NCBI GenBank assembly: GCA_030847615.1
Contig: JAUMIR010000001.1
Span: forward strand, 61,765,501-61,829,500
Origin: Gambelia wislizenii
Lineage: Eukaryota; Chordata; Lepidosauria; Squamata; Crotaphytidae
Reading direction: 5' to 3'
DNA length: 64,000 bases
The notes under the pieces were generated by a model, which saw nothing but the letters and a program-made list of their open reading frames with translations, had not been told where the DNA came from and ran no database searches. Within the stretch, counting starts at the first letter, position 1. Each line of letters begins with the position of its first letter. A program made the position numbers and the translations under genes. Below, piece by piece: positions 1 to 8,206 of this stretch.

Positions 1-202
1 AGTAAAGCCTTCAAAAGGAATTACAAGGAATTACAAATCTTGCATTCACCTCATTTCACCCTTTGCTGGTGTTGAATGCAAGGCCTACCTATCTCCATAA
101 TCCACATGGCTCAGAAATTTGGAGGGATCTGCTAGATGGAACATCTCTCCCTCCTGTTGATTGCTTCCTCACAGTTTGCCAGCTCTATGTCAACCATTTG
201 CT

Positions 203-234
<32 letters not shown>

Positions 235-236
235 AC
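203..236. repeat. (CA)n microsatellite
   Basis: An almost pure CA dinucleotide run with one interruption (CATA). It makes a spurious His-Thr run in one plus frame. The first 426 bases otherwise hold nothing I recognise. Confidence 0.95.
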
Positions 237-426
237 GATGCTAGGAAGAGGAAAAGTTTTACTCTGAATAGATTTTTTAAAACATGGCTTTCAGAAAAGT
301 ATCCCTTCTTTTCTAGAGACAAAGAGGAACCCCCTCAGTGGCCTGACTAAATAGGCAGAAAGGGATTGTCAAGATATGGTAGAAGCAAAAGAATGGAGCT
401 TGGACTTAATAGATCTCAAATTCTAA

Positions 427-1195
427 TTAAATGTGTGGAGAGATGGCAGGATTGAAATTTACTTCAAAACCATATTCTCTGACTTTTAGTTCAGTCTTGA
501 CCAGGAAATGATCCATCCATGACAATGCGGTAGTTTTAATAACTGCCGCCCATGGATATTCTTGTTCCGTACTGAAGACTGCATCGAGGGTATGACACGC
601 ACAGTGTGTGGGCCCAGTGACCATTTGGGATAGGCCCATGTTTGTCATGGTTTCCATGAACTCCCGAGCCACACCAGTCAGATTTGTCAAGCTGGTCTCA
701 AGTGGAATGTTGAAGTCGCCCAAAACTAAAAGTCTCGGTGATTCCAACAGCAACTCTGAGACCAGCTGTGTCAGCTCGGTTAGGCAGTCTGCTAGACAAT
801 GGGGTGGTCGGTATACTAGCAGAATCCCCAAACTATCCCTGGTCCTCAGGCTAAGGTACATACACTCAAAGTGGACTGTGTTTCGGACAGGTATCCTGGT
901 CAATGTCAGATTGTTCTTATAAACCAAAGTCACTCCGCCCCCCGCCCACTTCCCCTCACCTGCTTACTGACAGAATACCTGGCTGGGAGGGCCTGCGCCC
1001 ACGTGACAGAGCTATCCTCTCCCAGCCAGGTTTCTGTGAAGCAAGCCAGGTCGGCATCCTCATCCAAGAGAAGATCGTAAATAATATGAGTTTTATTCTT
1101 AACCGATCTGGCATTGCAGAGGAGCAAAGTAAGGTTCTGTGGAATGGCTGGTATGCACTCCAATCCATTCCGGGAAACAGGGTGAACTGAAGGTG
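427..1195 (-). pseudogene. L2 LINE endonuclease domain (APE-type), frameshifted, inverted
   Basis: Two overlapping minus-strand frames together give an APE-like endonuclease, the enzyme that nicks target DNA to start LINE insertion. The N-terminal frame (ending at 930) has LCNARSVKNK and the acidic TETWLGED motif. The C-terminal frame (933 down to 427) has VYRPP, LGDFN and MDHF. The last motif is normally SDHF, so the serine before the catalytic Asp-His pair is changed to Met. The frames join inside a run of C residues at 938-943, where loss of one base explains the shift. No upstream ORF1 is present, so the copy is truncated as well as inverted. It cannot make a working protein. Confidence 0.8.
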
Positions 1196-1200
1196 GGATA

Positions 1201-2679
1201 GCTAACAGTGATCCCACCTTCTTTTGTAACATCCTTAAGGACATCATCAATGCATCCCTCAGAGAAGGGTGTGTTCCATCTTGTTTAAAGGAAGCAACCG
1301 TTAGGCCGCTCCTGAAAAAATCTTCCCTTGACCCCCTGGACATGAACAACTATAGGCCGGTTTCTATGTTACCATTCTTGAGTAAAGTGATTGAGAGGGC
1401 AGTTGCGCTTCAACTCCAAGTGGTCTTGGATGAAACCGATTATCTAGACCCATTTCAAACTGGCTTTAGGACGGGATTTGGAGTTGAGACTGCCATGGTT
1501 GCCTTGACCGACGACCTGCATCTAAGCATCGGCAGGGGTAATATGTCCCTGTTGGTGATTCTGGACCTCTCAGCGGCTTTCGATACGATAGATCATAGCA
1601 TCCTCTTGGATCACTTGAGTGGGTTAGGAATCGGAGGCACTGCGCTCCAGTGGTTCCGGTCCTTCCTCTCGGGAAGGTCCCAGAGGGTGTTGCTCGGGGA
1701 CAGCTGCTCCACCAGAAAGGAGCTTACTTGTGGCGTTCCGCAGGGCGCCATCCTGTCCCCGATGCTGTTTAACATCTATATGAAGCTGCTGGGTAAGATT
1801 ATTCAGAGTTATGGGGTTGGGTGTTATCAGTACACTGATGACACCCAGCTCTATTTCTCCTTGTCTCAAGCGTCGGCCTCGAATTCCAATGGCGTCTCTC
1901 CTCTTAATGATTGTCTTAAAGCAGTAATGGGCTGGATGAGGAAAAACAGATTGAGATTAAATCCAGACAAAACGGAGGTGCTCATGATAGCGGCCCCAAA
2001 ACCAGGAGTTGGGTTGCAACCTCCAGTCCTGGACGGGGTCACGCTCTCCGTTAAGGACTGTGTTCGCAGTCTGGGGGTGCTCCTTGATTCATCGCTTCAG
2101 ATGACTAGTCAGGTGAATGTGACAGTCAGGAGCGCCTGTTATCAGCTTCAGCTGATATGCCAGCTGCGCCATTTCCTGGAAGTAAGGGACCTCGCGACTG
2201 TGGTGCACGCGCTGGTAACCTCTCGTCTAGATTTCTGCAATGCGCTCTACATGGGGCTGCCCTCATGCTTGGTCCGGAAACTTCAGTTGGTACAAAATAT
2301 GGCAGTCAGAGTGGTCTCAGGAACATCTCAGAGAGGCCATATAACCCCAGTATTAAAATCTCTCCACTGGCTGCCTATCAGTTTCTGGGCCCAGTATAAG
2401 GTGTTGGTTATTACCTTTAAAGCCCTAAATGGCTTGGGTCTAACTTATCTCTGGAACCGCCTCCTCCCATACAATCCTTCCCATGCACTCCGGTCCTCTG
2501 GGAGGAATTTGCTCCAGCCACAAAAATCTAGGCTGTCTGCAACCTCCCAGAGGGCCTTTAAGGTAATCGCCCAGAAATTGTGGAATGACCTGCCAAACGA
2601 GATCCGTCAGATGACAAGCCTGAGTAGCTTTAAGAAAGCACTAAAGACAGATCTCTTTCCACAGGTCTTTCCTAATTAG
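1201..2679 (+). CDS. L2 LINE reverse transcriptase, uninterrupted partial ORF
   Basis: The frame is open from about 1201 to the stop at 2677-2679, roughly 490 codons; the first in-frame ATG is at 1342. In order it carries the NNYRPVSMLPFLSK finger motif, motif A (VILDLSAAFDTIDH), motif B (GVPQGAILSPMLFNIYM), motif C (YTDDTQLYF, with both Asp retained), and the C-terminal L2 region (LNPDKTEVLMI, SLHWLPI). It lacks its own endonuclease upstream because that half is inverted. Absence of stops and frameshifts over 1.5 kb suggests a fairly young insertion. It is not expected to be a host gene. Confidence 0.85.
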   Translation, partial: ANSDPTFFCNILKDIINASLREGCVPSCLKEATVRPLLKKSSLDPLDMNNYRPVSMLPFLSKVIERAVALQLQVVLDETDYLDPFQTGFRTGFGVETAMVALTDDLHLSIGRGNMSLLVILDLSAAFDTIDHSILLDHLSGLGIGGTALQWFRSFLSGRSQRVLLGDSCSTRKELTCGVPQGAILSPMLFNIYMKLLGKIIQSYGVGCYQYTDDTQLYFSLSQASASNSNGVSPLNDCLKAVMGWMRKNRLRLNPDKTEVLMIAAPKPGVGLQPPVLDGVTLSVKDCVRSLGVLLDSSLQMTSQVNVTVRSACYQLQLICQLRHFLEVRDLATVVHALVTSRLDFCNALYMGLPSCLVRKLQLVQNMAVRVVSGTSQRGHITPVLKSLHWLPISFWAQYKVLVITFKALNGLGLTYLWNRLLPYNPSHALRSSGRNLLQPQKSRLSATSQRAFKVIAQKLWNDLPNEIRQMTSLSSFKKALKTDLFPQVFPN

Positions 2680-2807
2680 ACCCCGGCCTCAGGGGATCCT
2701 GGCCCCGTTTAGTCCACTGGCTATTTATTGTATTTATTATATCTATTGTTTTTAAATGTGATTTTAGATCAGTTGTGTTTTAATTTATACTTGTTTAATA
2801 TTTTTTT

Positions 2808-2831
2808 GGGGGGGAGGGTGGGGGTTGGGGG
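2808..2831 (+). other. Potential G-quadruplex in L2 3' UTR
   Basis: Four runs of three or more G separated by one or two bases lie in the L2 3' UTR. A second, oppositely oriented copy of the same UTR keeps the motif as C-runs at 25963-25981. G-rich tracts in LINE 3' UTRs are known in L1; a role here is inference. Confidence 0.6.
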
Positions 2832-2904
2832 TGTTTAGGGATTTTTATCTGTATTGTACTTTAATTTTTGTAAGCCGCCCCGATTGTTTAACAGAGGGGT
2901 GGGG

Positions 2905-2935
2905 TATAAATTATTATTATTATTATTATTATTAT
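2905..2935 (+). repeat. (TTA)n tail of the L2 copy
   Basis: A run of TTA/ATT triplets following the L2 end sequence GTAAGCCGCC...GGGGTATAAA. It is the microsatellite-like 3' tail of this L2 subfamily. Confidence 0.85.
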
Positions 2936-3230
2936 TCTCAATATCGTTCCTGAACTGGACACAGTATTCCAGGTAAATTCTGACCAAAGCAGAATAGAGT
3001 GGCACTATTACTTCCCTTGATCTAGACACTATATTCCTGTTAATGCAGCCTAGAATCACATTGGCTTTTTAAGCTGCTGCATCACACTACTGACTCATGT
3101 TCAGTTTGTGGTCCACTAAGACTCCTAGATCCTTTTTGCATGTACTGCCCTCAAGCCATGTGTTACCCATCCTATATCTATGCATTTTATTTTTACTGCC
3201 CAAGTGTAGTATCCTACATTTCTCCCTGTT
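2936..3230 (-). mobile_element. CR1 LINE internal fragment (RT C-terminal region)
   Basis: The minus strand matches the same stretch of CR1 RT seen at 19690-19990 and 41130-41430: conserved words include GGACACAGTATTCCAGGT, TTCCCTTGATCTAGACAC and GACTCATGTTCAG on the plus strand. About 460 bases of the CR1 3' end, which should lie to the left, are absent; the fragment starts abruptly at the L2 tail. From 3231 to 3627 the sequence is AT-rich and shows nothing I can identify. Confidence 0.8.
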
Positions 3231-3627
3231 GATTGATAATTTTTTATTGGGATGTGAATGCTGTTATCTTTAGTGTCATTTTAAAAATGATTTCATATTT
3301 TTTTTTTAAAAAAATAATGATGTTTTAATATGATGGCTAGTTTAACTGTGTTTTAACTTTTTATTATCAGATTTTAGGTCTATCTTATTTTAACCTTGTT
3401 GTAAGCTTCCTTAGGCCCCTTATTGGGATAATAAACAAATTAAGAAGCATACTGAGTGGAACAATTATTACTAGCCATGTTAGGAATGCACCTAATCCAG
3501 AATTCTATCCATCAGACCAGGAATAAGCAAAATGCAGCTCTCTGGATATTGTAATGCAACTCCAGCATTCCTTACCATTGACTCTGATGCCTAGGGCTCA
3601 GCAGCCTTACAGTCGGTCAGTATATCG

Positions 3628-4810
3628 GGGGTTGTCTAGATGGTGAAAAAATTCCTCATAGCATTCAAGGAGAATGTCTTTTATCCCAATGAGATCCCAT
3701 GGAAATTTGCTGCATTAGGAAGGAGGGAGGGCCCGAAACTCAAAAAAAACTATGTGGAAAAAGCCTTCGTGGATTTTCTTGAAGATTTTTTTATTAATTT
3801 TTAATTATGTAATAAAATAAAATACATAAATTATAACATAAAAATGAAAATGTTACAAATATAATCTCAAGCAGCAAGAAGAAATGCTATAAGGTATCTG
3901 TTTTTTAGATTTTTATTGCTGCCCTTATATATGGAAAATAATAGTAGTGCTGGGCAAAAATAGATCATTTGTTTTGTGATGGCCGAAATTTGGTGCACTA
4001 CAGGGGAAATGCGTACTTCTGCTTGTTAGGGCTACTGAATCACATAGCAACACATTCCTGGATAAAAGTGGAAGTGGAAACCAATTGGTTGGTGTGCACA
4101 ATTGGCAAGCTTGCCAGCGACAAAGTGGCTGGATTTTGGAGCACCATTTTGGAGTTTTGCAGTAGTAATGTGTGCTTTTTCACTGCACTGAGATGACCAA
4201 ACAGCTTTTAAACAGAAGGTCGCACTTGCTCACCTTAGATTTAGGACTTTTTCAGACTTTAAAAATACAACGCAAGCAGCCTCGCCACGTTGCAAGGCTG
4301 CAGCGCTGCAGGGCATCCCTTTCGCATGACGCCTGTCCCTGCCGGTACTGTTGCAGTACCGCAGGGACATTTGAGTGTTCTATTTAGGCGATTTTTACTC
4401 ACGATCAACTTTCGTGAGTAAAAATTGGCTAAATATAACGCTCAAATGTCCCTGCGGTACTGCAACAGTACCGGCAGGGACGGGCGTCATGCGAAAGGGA
4501 TGCCCTGCAGCGCTGCAGCCTCACAACGTGGCGAGGCTGCTTGCGTTGTATTTTTAATGTCCGAAAAAGTCCTTACTATAAAAAAAAATATTGTGCAGCA
4601 GTGGCAATTTGTTGAGAATAATAACAGAAGCAATTCATTCCCAGCTACCATCTTGATGTGCAGGCATGACTCCATGTGAACATTAAACACATATAGCTTT
4701 GCATACCAGTGATTTTGCGGGGGAAAAAACTGTGGAAACAAATGAACACTGCTGCAAATTTGCATTAATACTCAACAAGCAGTACTATATCTTCTCATCT
4801 AGACAAGCCC
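3628..4810 (+). mobile_element. Harbinger-like non-autonomous DNA transposon (copy A)
   Basis: Ends are inverted: GGGGTTGTCTAGATGG at 3628 and the complement CATCTAGACAAGCCC ending at 4810, followed by TTA. Internal sequence is shared, in the opposite orientation, with the element at 6244-6913 (for example the GACCAAACAGCTTTT block and the region around AATTTGCATTAA). No transposase frame is visible. About 330 bases of its length are a later nested insertion at 4244-4572. Family assignment rests on the 3-bp TTA target duplications of its relatives. Confidence 0.65.
4244..4572. mobile_element. Nested foldback MITE, near-perfect 161-bp inverted repeat
   Basis: Two arms (4244-4404 and 4412-4572) are nearly perfect reverse complements around a 7-base loop, with only a handful of mismatches. 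The termini are GGACTTTTTCAGACTTT and its complement. The element is flanked by TTA on both sides (4241-4243 and 4573-4575), the 3-bp TWA duplication typical of PIF/Harbinger transposons. The host repeat copy at 6244-6913 lacks it, giving an empty-site comparison. It is GC-rich with several CpG and has no coding capacity. Confidence 0.85.
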
Positions 4811-4813
4811 TTA

Positions 4814-6240
4814 GAAAGATGCACTTTGTCCAGACCCCATTTAGTGTATGGAAAACAGGATTGGGTGCAGGAAGATCTAGGTTCTTGCTTGATCATGAAG
4901 CTTGACAGGTGCCGTTCAACTAGTTGCCACCTCTTTGTCTTTGTTGTGTGGTCAAGAGGAAGAGGGAACTTATATAGCAGCCTGAGCATCTTGGATAAGC
5001 TGTGTGGTCATAAAAATGGCATCCAAGAATATTCTTTATCAAGTTTCTCTGTCCCTTTAAAAAAGAGAGGCCTGTAACATGTGCTGGCCTACATAAAGGA
5101 GCAAGTCAGTGCTGGGAGTGGAGCTACTGTACGTGTTTCTCTTTCCCATCTGCAGCACATTTCTTGATCTAGAGAAAGAACAGTCTCTTCTATCCTCTTG
5201 ATATATTCAGAAAAATCCATGTGCAGTCCTGATGAGACCAGGGCAGAGTGCCTTCTTCTTCTTTGGTCTCTGCCATGAATATTAAGCACTTCATGCAGTG
5301 GGAGAGTGGCAAAATAAATCAGGAATTGATAGTATCATAGCAAATTGAGGTCAAAGTGGCTGTGATCTGCACTTATCAAGATGAAAGGAAAGACTGAGGA
5401 ACTGACAACAAATATCAGTGCAAAACATATCTAAGCAGATTTCCCTAGATGGTATAGCACAGAATGATAGGTATAAGGATGCAGTGTTAGGGGCCAGAAC
5501 ACTATATTAATTGCTGCAAACCATTTTCAGAATGGATAATAATGAGGAATTACATCCAGTGACAGTACCTGCATTTCTGTTCTACTTCCTTTGACACGAT
5601 AAATCTATATGATACAAATAAAGTTCATGACCAATGAACTTTATTGGCATAGTATCATATTATGCATCTTGAAAACCACATCCAATCAAATCTCAGGTGT
5701 AGAGAAGTTCTCAGTAGTTTTGTGCAGGTCTTAACACAGATAAGTTTGGGCTAGGAAAAGAGTTGTGATTGTCATTGGTCATGATTAATCAAATCAGAGG
5801 TTGTGTCCTTTTTGCCTGACTTGTTGTGTTGCAAGCACAAGCCCCTGAGTCACTGCTAATCTGATTGTTCCAAACATGCTCATTTTATTTAACCTGAAGA
5901 CTCCCACAAGTCTTGAACAGTTAGAAAAGTTTTTACTTCTCTTCCAGTGCTTTGGGCTACAATTATAAGTTAAGCTTGGCATAATTTAACATGAATAGAA
6001 TGTCATGGTAATTACTTCTTTTCTTTTACAATATTTTTAGGAAGGGAAAAAAAGAAGAAGAAAGGCTGTAAACATACAAACAAGTCACAAAAACAATCTA
6101 ACCACAGCTTAATTTGGACTGTATGTAACATTTCCCAAAGGATATAAAAGTAAACCAGTTTTAAATAGGATAGCCCCAGAATTTTGGGAGTTGTTGTTCA
6201 AAAAAGTAACTTTCTCAGCTCCAATACACATATGTCAGAC
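4814..6240. other. Anonymous unique-looking DNA
   Basis: I see no repeat family, long reading frame or splice-flanked exon in this interval. Confidence 0.5.
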
Positions 6241-6243
6241 TTA

Positions 6244-6539
6244 GGGCTTGTCTAGACAAGAAGATATAATGTGGATGGCTGCACCTTAATGCAAATTTGC
6301 AGCAATGTTCATTTGTCTCCACAGTCCTTTGGCAAAATTGCTGGTATGCAAAGCTATCCATGTTTGAAGTGCACATGCAGCTATACCTGTGACTCAAGAT
6401 GGTGTTCAAGAGGGAATTACTCGCGTTATTATTCTTATCAAATTGTCACTGCTGCACAGTATTTTTTTTTTTAACTGTAAATCAAAGCAAGTGTGACCTT
6501 CTGCTTAAAAAAGCTGTTTGGTCACCTCAGTGCAGCCAA

Positions 6540-6571
<32 letters not shown>

Positions 6572-6913
6572 AAAAAAATTCATGCTCGATAATATGAAAC
6601 TCTAAAATGGCACTTCCAGCCACTTCCTTCCTGGCAAGACTGCCCCACGTACAAGTCCAACCAACCAGCTTTTCACTTCCACCCTCGCTGAGAATGCACA
6701 GCGATGAGAATTGGATGTCCAAAGAAGCAATAATGTGCATTTCCACACATTATTTTAAAAATTTCAGGGAAAGCCACAAAGGCTTCACAGTAAATGAAGT
6801 TTTTGGCCCCCCTCCTTCCAAAAACCATGAATCTCAGTCAGAACTCATTGGGACAAAAGGTATTTATTCTCTGTGAATTCTATTAGGGTTATTTTCACCA
6901 TCTAGACAACCCC
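6244..6913 (-). mobile_element. Harbinger-like MITE (copy B) with TTA target duplication
   Basis: Starts GGGCTTGTCTAGACAAG and ends CCATCTAGACAACCCC, flanked by TTA at 6241-6243 and 6914-6916. It is an inverted copy of the 3628-4810 family without the nested foldback. An (AAAT)n microsatellite lies inside it. No coding sequence. Confidence 0.75.
6537..6570. repeat. (AAAT)n microsatellite inside MITE copy B
   Basis: Eight or so AAAT units in a row at a site where copy A has no such run. Confidence 0.9.
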
Positions 6914-7206
6914 TTAGACATTCAGGGCAAGATCCTGCATCAGCAGATGTAGCTACTGACAGAGTTATATTGCCATAGGTATGTCTATTGACATATACCT
7001 ATGGCCAAAAGCCACCTCTTAAGCCAGTCAACACCCTGAGCTGTTACACATTAGTGAGCTGGAAAGGATGACTGCAGCACTCTCCCAGTTGAAGGTTGCA
7101 TTGAGACAGCAGGAGAGACCCCTTGGATCCTGCCATAACTTCTCTCAAAATGCCTAATGACTGAGAAAGCACTGCAGTTGTCATATCTCAGTCCCTCCAT
7201 CTACAG

Positions 7207-7248
7207 TACTTTGGAAAGCTTTGATAGGGGCTATGCCTGGCACAAGAG
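7207..7248 (+). other. Weak candidate 42-nt exon
   Basis: The segment sits between CCCTCCATCTACAG and a good donor (GAG|GTAAGC). One frame is open with phase 1 at both ends, which would fit the candidate exon at 30235, but another frame is open as well, and so short a stretch is easily open by chance. The rest of 6917-7617 shows nothing recognisable. Confidence 0.2.
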
Positions 7249-7617
7249 GTAAGCTTTTGGGATCACATTTGGTTGTTAATGACTATAAATGTGAATCTCC
7301 AAAGTTATGAGATTGTAGGTCTGGCATATGACCTTGAAAATATTGAACAGGATGCCAGCCTCAGTTTCTAACACATGCCTCTTATCCTTCTGATGTATGT
7401 TGTGAGTAGAGCTGGTTTGAAAGGTTCTTTCAGCAATATAGGTGAGGCAGGGGGAGGAGACCTGGTGGTGGCAGCTTACCTTAGCATTTTAGTTGGTGTG
7501 GTTAAATTAAGGAGCTTCTTTTTGAACCTCCTAAGTACTTGCATTTCCCACATTTGTGGCAAGAAAATGTACATCTTGCCTCTAGGATTTGCACATTTGC
7601 AAACTTATAAGGTGTGT

Positions 7618-7760
7618 CAGGGGTTCTCTAGATGGTGAAAATATTCTTTGTAGAATGTGAGTAGAATATCATCTGTCCCAACATGCTGTGAATGAGATTC
7701 ATTGTATTTGGAAGGACGGAGGGCAAAAAAGTCCACAAACAGTGTGTTAAAAGCATTCAT
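7618..7760 (+). mobile_element. Harbinger-like MITE end, partial (copy C)
   Basis: Begins CAGGGGTTCTCTAGATGG and carries the same subterminal blocks as the left end of the 3628 element (TTTGGAAGGACGGAGGG, AAAAGCATTC). I cannot find the opposite terminus, so it is truncated or diverged. Bases 7761-7927 are AT-rich with a stray copy of the SINE A-box word CACAGTGGTTAAAT. Confidence 0.5.
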
Positions 7761-7927
7761 GTTTTTTCCTGAAGTTTTCCAGAAAATGCACATAGAGGCA
7801 CATTTTTGCACATATGGACATCAAAATGCACAGTGATGCACATTTTCACTCTATTGCCCTTTATCGGAGCATGTGAACGCTTCATTCGAATAGATATACA
7901 CACCATGGCACAGTGGTTAAATTGCAA

Positions 7928-8206
7928 AGAGCCCTGGTGGCACAGTGGTTAAATGTCAGTGCTACAGCCACAATGTCGCAAGTTCAATCCCAAGGGCTCC
8001 AAGTCCATTCAGCCTTCCATACTTTTGTAGGTCAGTAAAATGAGTATCTGTGGTGGGGCAATTGTGGCGGCAATTAGCTAACACACATTGGAAACCACTT
8101 AATGTGGTGTAGATTTGTAAAATGCTGTTGCTTAACAATTTGTAAGCCACTCTGAGATCCTTTGTGGCTGAAGACTGGGGTATAAATATCTAAATAAAAA
8201 AAAAAT
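7928..8206 (+). mobile_element. tRNA-derived SINE, full length
   Basis: The head has pol III promoter boxes: A-box-like TGGCACAGTGGTTAAATG and B-box-like GCAAGTTCAATCC. The body includes CAGCCTTCCATACTTTTGTAGG. The tail GTAAGCCACTCTGAGATCC...GGGTATAAATA resembles L2 ends and finishes in an A-rich run. Other copies are at 31508-31803 (minus), 56648-56793 and 51210-51283 (3' ends). It resembles Sauria-type lizard SINEs. Confidence 0.8.

Larger units (their letters stand above)
427..2935 (+). mobile_element. L2-clade LINE with inverted 5' part (twin-priming structure)
   Basis: A non-LTR retrotransposon copy in two pieces. From about 427 to 1200 the minus strand encodes an APE-type endonuclease, and from 1201 the plus strand encodes the L2-type reverse transcriptase, a 3' UTR and a (TTA)n tail ending near 2935. 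Reading along the plus strand, the endonuclease lies backwards: its C-terminal end is at the left and its N-terminal end abuts the RT at about 1195-1212. This is the order expected when a second primer starts inside the RNA during target-primed reverse transcription (twin priming). The linker between endonuclease and RT is missing. The alternative is two independent fragments, but the shared family and exact junction make one event likelier. Confidence 0.8.

Noticed and set aside
63..350. Plus-strand 95-codon frame with a His-Thr run
   Set aside because: The run is only the translated (CA)n microsatellite; no homology elsewhere in the frame.
930..1349. N-terminal 50 residues of the 139-codon minus frame
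   Set aside because: The part beyond about 1200 is the antisense of the RT; only the portion below the junction is endonuclease.
2835..3059. Minus frame with a poly-Asn run
   Set aside because: A fusion of CR1 RT codons with the translated (TTA)n tail of the L2, not a gene.
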